DNA from: Actinomadura madurae
GTDB taxonomy: Bacteria > Actinomycetota > Actinomycetes > Streptosporangiales > Streptosporangiaceae
Reading direction: 5' to 3'
Length of the DNA: 64,000 bases
Assembly (NCBI RefSeq): GCF_900115095.1
Contig: NZ_FOVH01000030.1
Span: 1-64,000, forward strand
Shown here: positions 1-8,394 of the stretch, piece by piece
Layout: each line of letters starts with the position of its first letter
How positions within the stretch are numbered: position 1 is the first letter of the stretch
The notes under the pieces: generated by a model
Database searches by the model: none
What the model was told of the DNA's origin: nothing
Seen by the model: only the letters and a program-made list of their open reading frames with translations
Program-made: the position numbers and the translations under genes

Positions 1-168
1 GACGGTCACGGGGCGGTCCAGCCACAACAGGCCGAACCGATAAAGGCACTGGCTTTTAACACGCTGTTGAGTTCTCAAGAAACGGACACCCACCGCGCCG
101 AACACCGCTCTCACGGTCCCGACTCCGGGGCAACCCTTCTAACTTACCTGGTTCGTTCCCGTTGTCAA
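1..168 (-). promoter_or_regulatory. rRNA operon proximal promoter and pre-rRNA leader
   Basis: Read on the minus strand, a TTGACA -35 (163-168) and a TAAGTT -10 (141-146), 16 bases apart, are followed about 55 bases downstream by the conserved actinobacterial pre-rRNA leader element CTTGAGAACTCAACAGCG (around 63-80). That element precedes 16S rRNA and also occurs in 16S-23S spacers. The promoter placed before it points to a 16S gene beginning left of base 1. No rRNA gene itself lies in the window. Confidence 0.6.
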
Positions 169-427
169 GCGGATCGGCGAAGATCTTTTCGACGGTTCGA
201 GGACGTTCCAGACCCCCACGCGACGACACACCCCCAGGCCGAAGACCTGGCGAGATCGTTTCGTAGGGAGTGCCCTGCGGGCCGGCCACCTCGCGGCGTC
301 CTGCATCCTGTTCCGGGCGGTTTCACCATCGTACAACAGCCCGAGCGAAGCTCGAACCATTTTCGATGGTGTGGTTCCCCTGGGCCGGCCGCCTTCCGGC
401 GTCCCGCATCCCCTCGGGGCAGGAGAG

Positions 428-456
428 ACATTAAGGCGGCTCTCCGAGACCGTCAA
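428..456 (-). promoter_or_regulatory. Upstream rRNA operon promoter
   Basis: A second minus-strand promoter has a TTGACG -35 (451-456) and TAATGT -10 (428-433) with a 17-base spacer, upstream of the proximal rRNA promoter. Tandem promoters are usual for actinobacterial rrn operons. The region between the two promoters (169-427) has no convincing gene; it includes a small ACCAT/ATGGT dyad near 357-371. Confidence 0.5.
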
Positions 457-650
457 ATCCATCGCTCCGGCCACTCGGCGTTCTTGTCACCCGAGCACAC
501 CAAATGTCCCTTTGACCTCGTCTTTCACGCACTATGTGCGCCGGGTCACAGTGAGGTAGCGTGCGCAGACCCGCTTCCCGCGGCGGGCGACGCCACGGGA
601 CGGTGGTGGCTCCCGGCACGCCTGTCAGACCGAGGTCAGGAGGACACCTC

Positions 651-1406
651 GTGAATGTGCCCGTAGCCGTCCGCGCTTCGGCGGAGCGTCTGGTGGTCGC
701 GGCGACGATGGGGCCCACCATCCATGACGTGCACGCCTGGCGATTCCGAGTCGTGCCCGGCCAGATCGAGGTGCACGCCGACCCGGACAGGTTCCGGCCC
801 ATGCACGACCCCGCAGGACGGGGCCTGCACCTGAGCAGCGGCGCGGCGCTCGTGAACCTGCGCCTGGCTGCCGCCCAGCTCGGTCATGAGGCCGTGGTTC
901 GCCTGCTTCCAGACGCGGGACGTCCCACGGTGCTCGCGTCTGCGCGGCTCGCCGGGCGCCACCGGGTGACCCGCGAGGAGCGGCTCCTCTACGCCGCGAC
1001 CCTCCGCCCATTCCTCACGGACCGTCCTGCCGCGGGGACCCGGCCGCCCCTCCCACTCGTCAGCGAGCTGGGCGGTGAGGCCAGGCTGGAAGGGGCGACG
1101 CTTCATCCGCTCCCGCCCGCCCCCGGCTCGGTGGGGCAGCGGGCCGTGCTGACGACCCAAGGCGACTCCCCCGCCGAGTGGCTCCGTGCCGGCCAGGCGC
1201 TCCAGCGGCTCCTGCTGAGCGGAACGGCCCGCGGGGTCTCCACGTCCTTCATGTACGAAACGGTCGACGTGCCTGGGGCGGAGGACGTCGCAGAGCCCGG
1301 CGAGGTGCCGCAGGTGCTTCTGGAGATCACGCAGGACGTCCGCCTATTCGAGGCGCCGGTACGTCGACAGGACGAACGACAGGGGCGTCGGCAACGGGTC
1401 CGGTAG
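651..1406 (+). CDS. Acg-family nitroreductase-like protein, short form
   Basis: The 251-residue product matches the N-terminal part of Acg/Rv2032-type nitroreductase-fold proteins: the stretch around MGPTIHDVHAWRF, then IEVHADPDRF, and a GAALVNLRLAAAQLG helix. In mycobacteria such proteins are induced by hypoxia and are thought to sequester flavin; that is family knowledge. The GTG start at 651 is chosen because GTCAGGAGG lies seven bases upstream. The family is usually about 320-330 residues, so the middle or C-terminal part is shortened, and the last 21 codons overlap the 3' end of the convergent methyltransferase gene. The C-terminal tail is Arg-rich and probably not part of the original fold. 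Confidence 0.7.
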   Translation: MNVPVAVRASAERLVVAATMGPTIHDVHAWRFRVVPGQIEVHADPDRFRPMHDPAGRGLHLSSGAALVNLRLAAAQLGHEAVVRLLPDAGRPTVLASARLAGRHRVTREERLLYAATLRPFLTDRPAAGTRPPLPLVSELGGEARLEGATLHPLPPAPGSVGQRAVLTTQGDSPAEWLRAGQALQRLLLSGTARGVSTSFMYETVDVPGAEDVAEPGEVPQVLLEITQDVRLFEAPVRRQDERQGRRQRVR

Positions 1407-2195
1407 CCGTTCCAGCCGATCTTCCAGCAGACCTGCCGGGACGTGGTGCGCGCTCGGCCCCATCCCCACGAGCGTGGCCGCCTCGGCCCGGGTGAGGACG
1501 GCCTCGGTCTCGATCTCCTCGCGGGAGTCGAGCTTGAAGTATCCGGCGAGCGCCGCGTCCATGCGCTCGGTCTTGCGCTCGTCGATCGAGAGCAGGCCCA
1601 GCGGCCCCACCAGCGTGCCGAGATGCCGTGGCGACGGTGTCACCGTGATGAGCAGCCCGTCGTCTATGAGGACCCTGTGGAACTCGGCCGCGTTGCGGGG
1701 CGCGAAGACGTTGACGACGGTCCCGGCGGCACCGTCCCGGACGGGAAGCGGGCGCCAGAGGTCCGCGACGACCGCGCCGCTCCGCGGATGCGCCCTGGCG
1801 GCCCGGCGGGCGGCGTGCTTGGAGATGTCCACCGCGAGGCCCACGGCGTCCGGTGATCTGTCGAGTATCCGGCTCAGGTAGTGCCCTGTGCCGGCGCCCG
1901 CGTCGAGGACGAGCGATGGCCGCGCCGCGGCGACCCCCCACGCGAGCCGCTCCGCCAGCATCGTGAAGTGCCCGGCGTTCAGGAACTCTTCCCGCGCGCG
2001 CACCATGTCCGCTGTGTCGGCTGTTCCCGGCCGGGCGTTGCCGGGCAGGAGGTTGGCGTATCCCTGTCGGGCGATGTCGAACGAATGCCGGGCGGAGCAG
2101 CGGAGTCCGCGGCCGGCCAGTTCGAGGTCGGCTCCGCACACGGGGCAGACCAGGTGTGGGACGACATCGGCGAGCATCCGTCCATCATCGTCCAT
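1344..2195 (-). CDS. 23S rRNA (guanine-N1)-methyltransferase, RlmA/TlrB family
   Basis: A 283-residue SAM-dependent methyltransferase with an N-terminal zinc-binding motif (CPVCGADL followed by a Cys and a His about 12-16 residues later) and the SAM-binding LDAGAGTGHYL motif near residue 95. RlmA-type enzymes methylate G745 or G748 of 23S rRNA; the TlrB branch gives tylosin resistance in Streptomyces. The family is assigned from the zinc motif plus the FDIARQGYANLL segment typical of RlmA. The ATG at 2195 has no strong ribosome-binding site, and an ATG six codons later (2177) is an alternative. It is convergent with the nitroreductase-like gene, overlapping by 63 bases. Confidence 0.82.
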   Translation of the reverse strand: MDDDGRMLADVVPHLVCPVCGADLELAGRGLRCSARHSFDIARQGYANLLPGNARPGTADTADMVRAREEFLNAGHFTMLAERLAWGVAAARPSLVLDAGAGTGHYLSRILDRSPDAVGLAVDISKHAARRAARAHPRSGAVVADLWRPLPVRDGAAGTVVNVFAPRNAAEFHRVLIDDGLLITVTPSPRHLGTLVGPLGLLSIDERKTERMDAALAGYFKLDSREEIETEAVLTRAEAATLVGMGPSAHHVPAGLLEDRLERLPDPLPTPLSFVLSTYRRLE

Positions 2196-2293
2196 GCGGG
2201 ACGCGGAAGGGGCGGCACCGTCCGGTTCTTTGCCGACCCGCCGCCCGCGCGCCCGCTGCGCGTCCCGTTCCCGCAATCCGCGGGCGAGGACGG

Positions 2294-2647
2294 TCAGGTG
2301 TCCGCGCGCCGGCGGACGTCCTCCATGTCCAGGGCGCGGACCTGCTCGATCACGTTCTCCAGGACGCCCTCGGGCACCGCGCCCGGCTCGGCGAAGACGA
2401 TCATGCCGTCGCGGATCGCCATGAGGGTCGGGATCGATTGGATCCCGAACCGCTGGGACAGCTCCGGCTCGGCGTCGGTGTCGACCTTGCCGAAGGTGAT
2501 GTCCTCGTGCTTGCCCGCCGACTTCTCGTACACGGGCGCGAACCTCTTGCACGGACCGCACCACTCCGCCCAGAAGTCGACCAGCACGATCCCGTCGGCC
2601 TGAGCCACCTGGTCGAAGTTCTCGGCGGTGAGTGTGACCGTCGCCAT
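2294..2647 (-). CDS. trxA: Thioredoxin
   Basis: The 117-residue protein has the classical thioredoxin fold with the redox-active WCGPC motif (Cys30, Cys33) and the cis-proline SIPT segment near residue 73. It reduces protein disulphides in the cytoplasm with thioredoxin reductase, which is not encoded here. GAGGAG lies eight bases before the ATG. The gene is divergent from an HrdD-like sigma factor gene, and the shared intergenic region carries SigR-type promoter elements, suggesting thiol-stress control. The C-terminal extension of about ten charged residues is slightly longer than in minimal thioredoxins. Confidence 0.95.
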   Translation of the reverse strand: MATVTLTAENFDQVAQADGIVLVDFWAEWCGPCKRFAPVYEKSAGKHEDITFGKVDTDAEPELSQRFGIQSIPTLMAIRDGMIVFAEPGAVPEGVLENVIEQVRALDMEDVRRRADT

Positions 2648-2703
2648 GTCGCATTCTCCTCAGTCGGGGTATCAGGACCTAGAGCGGCTTGCCGTCTCGC
2701 AGT

Positions 2704-2741
2704 ATTCCCGACCTGGGAATCACAGAGCGGTAATTAGCGTT
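2704..2741. promoter_or_regulatory. Divergent SigR-type promoter elements
   Basis: On the plus strand GGAAT (2716-2720), 18 bases, then GTT (2739-2741) exactly fits the Streptomyces SigR consensus GGAAT-N18-GTT upstream of the sigma factor gene at 2778. On the minus strand GGAAT (complement of 2704-2708) is followed 18 bases later by GCT, a near match upstream of trxA. The two -35 elements form a perfect dyad, ATTCCC-5-GGGAAT (2704-2720). Confidence 0.6.
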
Positions 2742-2777
2742 GTCCCCCTAGGGAGATCGCACCGGAGAAGGGTCAGG

Positions 2778-3773
2778 ATGGCTGCAACCCGTACCAAGGG
2801 CGACAGGGTCGACGTCCCCGAGAAGGATCTCGTCGGGGCATACCTCGACCGGATCGGCCGTACCCCCCTGCTCGACGCGCAGGCGGAGGTCGATCTGGCC
2901 AAGGCGATCGAAGGGGGCCTGTACGCCGAACAGCTTCTCGAGGAGGGCAGGGTGCCGGAGGGCGCCTCCCGCGAGGAGCTGGTCGCGGCGGGGCTGCGCG
3001 CGAAGCAGCGCTTCGTCGAGGCCAACCTGCGGCTGGTCGTCTCGATCGCCCGGAAGTATCCGACCGATTCGTTGCCCCTCATCGACCTCATTCAGGAGGG
3101 GAACCTGGGGCTGATGCGCGCGGTGGAGAAGTTCGACTACCGCCGCGGCTTCAAGTTCTCCACGTACGCGACATGGTGGATCAGGCAGGCGATCGGCCGC
3201 GGGCTCAGCCACACCGCCCGCACCATCCGGTTGCCCGTCCACGTCGAGGAGGAGCTCTCCCGGCTGCGGCGCGCGGAGCGCCAGCTCGGCCGCGAGCTCG
3301 GCAGGGAGCCGACCCGCGAGGAGCTCGCCGGGACGCTCGGCGCCGACGCCGAGCACGTGGACGAGCTGCTGCGCTGGCGGCGGGACCCGGCGAGCCTGGA
3401 CGCGACCGTCGACGACGCCGGTGAGACGCCGATGGGCGACCTGCTGGAGGATCCGGACGCCGTCACCCCGGAGTCGGAGATCCTCGCGCTGGACGACATC
3501 GAGGGTCTCGGGCGGCTGCTCGACCGGCTCCCGGAACGCGAGTCCGCGATCCTGCGCGCCCGGTTCGGGATGGACAGCGGCCAGCCCCTGTCGTACGCGC
3601 AGATCGGCGCGCGGTACGGCCTGAGCCACAACCGCGTGCGGCAGATCACCGACCGGTCGCTGCGCCGGCTGCGGCAGCTGGCGAACGAGGCGGACACGGG
3701 CGGCCGCCCGACGCTGACCGCCGAGCCCGGTATCGCGCGCCAGGCCGCCACCGCGGGCAGCCGCGCGGCCTGA
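2778..3773 (+). CDS. Primary-like RNA polymerase sigma factor, HrdD/SigB type
   Basis: The 331-residue group 2 sigma factor has region 1.2 (DLVGAYLDRIGR, residues 18-29), region 2 with NLRLVVSIARKY, DLIQEGNLGLMRAVEKFD and the -10-melting GFKFSTYATWWIRQAIGR, region 3 (IRLPVHVEEELSRL) and region 4 helix-turn-helix (LSYAQIGARYGLSHNRVRQI). It lacks the long acidic N terminus of the essential HrdB. The ATG at 2778 follows GAGAAGG. In Streptomyces coelicolor hrdD is transcribed from a SigR promoter, and a SigR-consensus promoter sits directly upstream here, so the same thiol-stress link is likely. A strong terminator follows. Confidence 0.93.
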   Translation: MAATRTKGDRVDVPEKDLVGAYLDRIGRTPLLDAQAEVDLAKAIEGGLYAEQLLEEGRVPEGASREELVAAGLRAKQRFVEANLRLVVSIARKYPTDSLPLIDLIQEGNLGLMRAVEKFDYRRGFKFSTYATWWIRQAIGRGLSHTARTIRLPVHVEEELSRLRRAERQLGRELGREPTREELAGTLGADAEHVDELLRWRRDPASLDATVDDAGETPMGDLLEDPDAVTPESEILALDDIEGLGRLLDRLPERESAILRARFGMDSGQPLSYAQIGARYGLSHNRVRQITDRSLRRLRQLANEADTGGRPTLTAEPGIARQAATAGSRAA

Positions 3774-3799
3774 ACCGCCCCTCCCACTCCTGAGCCGAA

Positions 3800-3829
3800 C
3801 CGGGCGGCCCCGAAAGCGGGGCCGCCCGG
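3800..3829 (+). terminator. Intrinsic terminator after the sigma factor gene
   Basis: A perfect 13-bp GC stem (3800-3812 pairing with 3817-3829) with an AAAG loop lies 27 bases after the stop codon. No U tract follows, as is common in actinobacteria. Confidence 0.8.
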
Positions 3830-3898
3830 CCGTGTCTCCGGGGGTCGGCTGGTGGATTCGGCGTCTTCGCGGGGCGGACCGTGCCATAGCCTTTTCAC

Positions 3899-5248
3899 GT
3901 GAGTACATCCGCCGTCACCGGGGAGCTCGACGCCTGGCGCGCCCTCCCCGCCCACCAGCAGCCCGAATGGGACGGTCCAGACGAGGTCCGGAAGGTCGCC
4001 GTGGAACTGGCGTCCCAGCCGCCGCTCGTCTTCGCCGGCGAGTGCGACCAGCTGAAAGCGCAGCTCGCGGACGTCGCACGCGGCGAGGCGTTCGTCCTGC
4101 AGGGCGGCGACTGCGCGGAGACGTTCGAGGGGTCGACCGCCGACGCGGTGAAGAACAAGCTCAAGACGCTGCTGCAGATGGCGGTCGTGCTCACCTACGC
4201 GGCGAGCGTCCCGGTCGTGAAGATCGGCCGGATGGCGGGGCAGTACGCGAAGCCGCGGTCCAAGCCCGTGGAGGTCCGCGGGGGCGTGGAGCTGCCCGCC
4301 TACCGGGGCGACGCGGTGAACGGGTTCGGGTTCGACGCCGCGTCCCGCCGCAACGACCCGCGCCGCCTGCTGAAGGCCTACCACTGCTCGGCGGTGACGC
4401 TGAACCTGTGCCGGGCGTTCACCAAGGGCGGCTACGCCGACCTGCGGCAGGTGCACGCCTGGAACCGCGACTTCGTCCAGCAGAGCCCGGCGGGCCGCCG
4501 TTACGAGCGGCTGGCCGGCGAGATCGACCGGGCGCTGACGTTCATGAAGGCGTGCGGGGCGAACCCCGACGAGTTCCACGGGGTGGAGTTCTACTCCAGC
4601 CACGAGGCGCTGCTGCTGGAGTACGAGCGGGCGCTGACCCGCATCGACCACCTCAGCGGCCATCCGTACGACGTGTCCGCGCACTTCCTGTGGATCGGCG
4701 AGCGGACCCGCCAGCTGGACGGCGCGCACGTGGAGTTCCTGCGGCACATCCGGAACCCGATCGGAGTGAAGCTCGGCCCGACGACCTCGCCGGACGACGC
4801 GATAGCGCTGCTGGAGCGGCTGAACCCCGACCACGAGCCGGGCCGGCTCACGTTCATCACCCGGATGGGCGCCGGCCGGATCCGGGACGCGCTGCCGCCG
4901 CTGATCGACAAGGTCCGCCAGACCGGCGCGCCGGTCGCGTGGATCTGCGACCCGATGCACGGCAACACGTTCGAGGCGCCGAGCGGGCACAAGACGCGGC
5001 GGCTGGACGACGTGCTGGACGAGGTGGCCGGGTTCTTCGAGGTGCACCGCGCCCTCGGCACGCACCCGGGCGGCATCCACATCGAGTTCACCGGCGACGA
5101 CGTCACCGAGTGCGTCGGCGGCGGGGACGGTCTCGCTGAGGACGACCTGCACCAGCGCTACGAGACGGCCTGCGACCCGCGCCTCAACCGCGGCCAGTCG
5201 CTGGACCTCGCCTTCATGGTCGCCGAGCTGTACCGCAAGTCCGCCTGA
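3899..5248 (+). CDS. Class II 3-deoxy-7-phosphoheptulonate (DAHP) synthase
   Basis: The 449-residue enzyme catalyses the first step of the shikimate pathway, condensing phosphoenolpyruvate with erythrose 4-phosphate. Class II identity is shown by LQGGDCAETF (around residue 60), VVKIGRMAGQYAKPRS (near 103), IGVKLGPTTSPDD, TRMGAGRIRD, ICDPMHGNT and GGIHIEFTGDDVTEC; the Cys, His, Glu and Asp in these motifs form the metal site of the family. The GTG start at 3899 gives the normal family length. The gene appears monocistronic between two hairpins. Confidence 0.96.
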   Translation: MSTSAVTGELDAWRALPAHQQPEWDGPDEVRKVAVELASQPPLVFAGECDQLKAQLADVARGEAFVLQGGDCAETFEGSTADAVKNKLKTLLQMAVVLTYAASVPVVKIGRMAGQYAKPRSKPVEVRGGVELPAYRGDAVNGFGFDAASRRNDPRRLLKAYHCSAVTLNLCRAFTKGGYADLRQVHAWNRDFVQQSPAGRRYERLAGEIDRALTFMKACGANPDEFHGVEFYSSHEALLLEYERALTRIDHLSGHPYDVSAHFLWIGERTRQLDGAHVEFLRHIRNPIGVKLGPTTSPDDAIALLERLNPDHEPGRLTFITRMGAGRIRDALPPLIDKVRQTGAPVAWICDPMHGNTFEAPSGHKTRRLDDVLDEVAGFFEVHRALGTHPGGIHIEFTGDDVTECVGGGDGLAEDDLHQRYETACDPRLNRGQSLDLAFMVAELYRKSA

Positions 5249-5271
5249 CCGCCTCACGGCGGGGCGCGCCT

Positions 5272-5297
5272 GCCGACCGTCGCCGGGCACGGTCGGC
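5272..5297 (+). terminator. Terminator hairpin after DAHP synthase
   Basis: GCCGACCGT (5272-5280) pairs perfectly with ACGGTCGGC (5289-5297) around an eight-base loop, 24 bases after the stop codon and between convergent genes, so it could serve both directions. Confidence 0.65.
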
Positions 5298-5349
5298 GGG
5301 CACGGTCCCTAGGAGATCTTGCCGGGGGCCGGTGCAGCCGGGGGTCTCG

Positions 5350-5718
5350 TCAGATGTCGACCTCGGCCCAGACGACCTTGCCGCCGGTCACCGGGTCCGC
5401 GCCCCACGAGTTGGCGAACCGGTCGACGATGAACAGGCCGCGATGAGATTCGTCCAGGGGGCCGGGGACGGTCAGCCGGGGCAGCTGGGCCGCGCGGTCG
5501 CGGACCTCGACGCGGATCCGGCCGGTACCGCGCAGCAGCCGCAGCTCCAGGGCCGTGCCGGCGTGCCGGACGGCGTTGGCGACGAGCTCCGCGACGATGG
5601 CGGTGACGAGCTCCTCGCGGTCCATGAGCGCCCAGGTGCGCATGGTGCGGGCGGCGAGGCGCCGCGCGTACTCGACGGCCTCCGTCTGGGGCGCCGCGCG
5701 CAGTGTGGTCTCGGTCAT
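5350..5718 (-). CDS. RsbW-like anti-sigma serine kinase (HATPase domain)
   Basis: A 122-residue stand-alone GHKL ATPase domain with the N box ELVANAVRHAG and a G-box-like segment HRGLFIVDRFANSWG. Such proteins bind a sigma factor and phosphorylate a STAS antagonist. The STAS partner gene lies immediately upstream at 5763-6101 and a phosphatase gene upstream of that. The ATG at 5718 is ten bases after GGAG. A GTG at 5766 would overlap the upstream stop as GTGA and also gives an open frame of 138 residues, so translational coupling from that codon is possible. Confidence 0.85.
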   Translation of the reverse strand: MTETTLRAAPQTEAVEYARRLAARTMRTWALMDREELVTAIVAELVANAVRHAGTALELRLLRGTGRIRVEVRDRAAQLPRLTVPGPLDESHRGLFIVDRFANSWGADPVTGGKVVWAEVDI

Positions 5719-5762
5719 CGGGTCGGTCACTCCGCCCGCTCGCCGTTCTTCATCGGTTCCCC

Positions 5763-6101
5763 TCACCGCCCATCGGCCGAAGCCTCCTCCGCCGGGCCCT
5801 CGATCAGGAACCGGTCGAGGCCTGTGGTCCGCAGCACGTTCTCGACCCGGCCGTAGGCGCCGGTGACGGTGAGCGTGGCGTTCTGCGCACGGGCGTGCTT
5901 GTACGCCCTGACGAGGACGTTCAGGCCGGAGGAGTCACAGAAGTCGACCGCCGCGAGGTCGACGACCACCGCCCGCTCGCCGGCGTCCACGAGCTCGGTC
6001 AGCCGGGCGCGCAGTTCGTCGGAGGAGTGCAGGTCGATGGAGCCGCGCGCGGCGATCGTCGCGCGGCCGTCCTGTCGTGTCGTGTGCAAGGCAAGCCCCA
6101 C
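5763..6101 (-). CDS. STAS-domain anti-sigma factor antagonist
   Basis: The 112-residue protein is a SpoIIAA/RsbV-type STAS domain. The phosphorylatable serine lies in the FCDSSGLNVLV segment. Unphosphorylated, it would sequester the neighbouring RsbW-like kinase; the SpoIIE-type phosphatase encoded just upstream would reactivate it. The GTG at 6101 is chosen because AAGGTGGGG lies just before it; an earlier in-frame ATG at 6161 would overlap the phosphatase coding end and add 20 residues unlike any STAS N terminus. Confidence 0.87.
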   Translation of the reverse strand: MGLALHTTRQDGRATIAARGSIDLHSSDELRARLTELVDAGERAVVVDLAAVDFCDSSGLNVLVRAYKHARAQNATLTVTGAYGRVENVLRTTGLDRFLIEGPAEEASADGR

Positions 6102-6132
6102 GCCACCCCACCTTACCGATTGTTGGTCTCCA

Positions 6133-8394
6133 TCATGACGCCCGCAGAACGATGAGGGCAATGTCGTCGTTCGACGGCTCGGGGCCGAAGTCGCGGACCG
6201 CGCGCTGGATACGGGCGGCCACGGCGCCCGCGCTCAGACCGGTGCATCCGGCCAGCAGCTTCTCCAGCCCGTGCCCGTCGCCGAGCAGGCGGTTGCCCGA
6301 GCGCCGTTCGGTGACACCGTCGGTGACGCAGAGCAGGACCTCGCCGCGGCGCAGGTCGACCGTGTCGGTGTGGAAGTCCACGCCGTCGAAGACGCCCAGC
6401 AGCGGCTGGGGCGAGGCGGCCTCGCGCACACCGCCCTCCGGGTCGAGCACCAGCGGGGGCGGGTGCCCCGCGCTCGTCAGCTTGATGGTCACGCCGTCGC
6501 GGCGCCGCCGGGACGCGATCTCGCCGTGCAGCAGGGTGAGCAGCCGGCCGCGCTCGCCCTCGCCGAGGATGAGCCGGTTGAGGCGGGTCAGGACGGCCGG
6601 GACGGACATGTCCTCGGCGGCGAGGATGCGCAGCGCGTGCCGGGCGAGGCCGGTGACGGCGGCGGCCTCCGGGCCGGTGCCGCACACGCCGCCGATGGCG
6701 AACCGCCAGCGGGACGCGGGGGCCGGGCCGCCCGGCCGCAGGCCGCTCTCGAAGACGTCGTAGAAGTCTCCGCCGACCTCGCTGCCCTCCCCGGCCGGCT
6801 CGTACACCACCGCGACCTCCAGGCCGGGGATCTCGGGGATGGCGGGCGGCAGCAGGCTGCGCTGCAGCGCGCTGCTCATGGCGGTCTGGGCGGAGAACAG
6901 GCGGGCGTTGTCGACGGCGAGGGCGGCGCGGCGGCTCAGCTCCTCGGCCAGCTCGACCGCGCTGCGGGGGAAGCGGTCACCGGACGGGCGGCCGATGACG
7001 ATGGTGCCGATGCGGCGGCCCCGGGCGATCAGCGGGAACGCGTAGACCTGGTCGGAGGCGGTGTCGCCGGCGGCGGCCCGGACGTCCTCGGCGGCGGTGG
7101 CGAGCCCGTTCCAGGGCCCGGGGGTGTCGGTCGGCGGGGCCGCGCCCGCGTGCTCGAGGAGCTCGCGGAGGCCGTCGGCGCGGTTCTCGTCGGCGTGCCA
7201 CACGTAGGCGAGCCGGTCGGGCTCGGCCTCGGTGACGGTGTAGACGGCGCACCAGGTGGCCAGGCGCGGGACGACGAGCTGGGCGACCAGCGCCATCGTG
7301 CGCTCCTGGTCGAGCGTCCCGGCGAGCAGGTCGCTGGCCTCGGCGACGAAGCTGAGCCAGCCGCGCCAGGACCGTTCCAACTCCCCCACCCTGGCCTTCT
7401 CCAGGGAGAGCGACATCTCGTCGGCGAGCCGGCCGAGCCGGACGCCGTCGGCCTCGTCGAAGCGGCCGGAGACCGACGAGACGGCCACGATCAGGCCGGT
7501 CAGCCGGCCCTGGGACTCCAGCGGCGCGGCGGCCAGCGACGGGGCCCGCAGCGCCTCCGCGGTCGGATCGGCGGCGTCGGCGGCCACCCAGGCCGAGCCG
7601 GCGCGGGCGGCGGGGCCGAGGGTGCCGACCGACAGCTCGCCAAGCGGCATCTCCGCGGCCGTCCCGGCGGACGACCCCATGATCAGCCGCCCGTCGCGCT
7701 CGGTCAGCAGGACGGCGGCCCCCTCGGCGCCGAGGATCTCCCGGACGGTGGCGACGCCGTCCTCCATGGCCTCGATGGCGGCCGGGGAGCGCAGCAGCCG
7801 GTCGCCCGCGACGGGCATCTCGCTCGCGCCGCCGACCAGCCTGCTCTCGCGGCCCTGGGCGGGGCCGGCGCCCTCCCGCGCGGTGTCGGCGCCGTCGGCG
7901 GTCTCCCGCGCGCCGCCGTCACGCCCGGCGCGCTCGCGCCGCGGGAGGCCGGCGGCGATGCCGGTGGTGAGGGCCGCCTCCCCCGACCCGGGTTCCGGCG
8001 GCGCCGCGACGTCGGCGGCGCCCGGCCGGGGAAGCCGGAACCAGACTCCCTTGGTGCGTCGGTCGTAGGAGACGCCCCAGGACGTGGCGAGCCGGGAGAT
8101 CGACGGGAGCCCGCGCCCGCTGGAGGCGGTGACGCCCGGCATCTCGATGCCGCGGGTGGGATGGCGGTCGCGGACCTCGATCTCCACGCTCCCGCCCTCC
8201 AGGCGGCAGGAGACCTCGAAGGACGTGCCGGCGTAGGCGATGGCGTTGGTGGCGAGCTCGCTCGTGGCGAGGACGGCGTCGTCCGCGACCTCGTCCATGC
8301 CCCAGTCGGCCAGCACCTTCCGGACGAACCGGCGCGCGTCCGCCACCGCCGCGGCGGCGGACGGGAAGGTGGCCGACGCCGTCTGCCGATCCAA
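6133..8394 (-). CDS. HATPase-GAF-SpoIIE serine phosphatase
   Basis: The 753-residue regulator has an N-terminal RsbW-like HATPase (residues about 8-125, N box SELATNAIAYAG), an Ala/Gly-rich linker, two GAF-like sensor segments (about 200-345 and 350-500) and a C-terminal PP2C/SpoIIE phosphatase (about 525-753, metal-binding GGDFYDVF and CVTDGVTE). It is expected to dephosphorylate a STAS antagonist, most simply the one encoded downstream. The start codon is TTG, six bases after GAGGGA. The kinase-like and phosphatase domains in one chain could act in opposite directions on the same target. Confidence 0.88.
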   Translation of the reverse strand: MDRQTASATFPSAAAAVADARRFVRKVLADWGMDEVADDAVLATSELATNAIAYAGTSFEVSCRLEGGSVEIEVRDRHPTRGIEMPGVTASSGRGLPSISRLATSWGVSYDRRTKGVWFRLPRPGAADVAAPPEPGSGEAALTTGIAAGLPRRERAGRDGGARETADGADTAREGAGPAQGRESRLVGGASEMPVAGDRLLRSPAAIEAMEDGVATVREILGAEGAAVLLTERDGRLIMGSSAGTAAEMPLGELSVGTLGPAARAGSAWVAADAADPTAEALRAPSLAAAPLESQGRLTGLIVAVSSVSGRFDEADGVRLGRLADEMSLSLEKARVGELERSWRGWLSFVAEASDLLAGTLDQERTMALVAQLVVPRLATWCAVYTVTEAEPDRLAYVWHADENRADGLRELLEHAGAAPPTDTPGPWNGLATAAEDVRAAAGDTASDQVYAFPLIARGRRIGTIVIGRPSGDRFPRSAVELAEELSRRAALAVDNARLFSAQTAMSSALQRSLLPPAIPEIPGLEVAVVYEPAGEGSEVGGDFYDVFESGLRPGGPAPASRWRFAIGGVCGTGPEAAAVTGLARHALRILAAEDMSVPAVLTRLNRLILGEGERGRLLTLLHGEIASRRRRDGVTIKLTSAGHPPPLVLDPEGGVREAASPQPLLGVFDGVDFHTDTVDLRRGEVLLCVTDGVTERRSGNRLLGDGHGLEKLLAGCTGLSAGAVAARIQRAVRDFGPEPSNDDIALIVLRAS

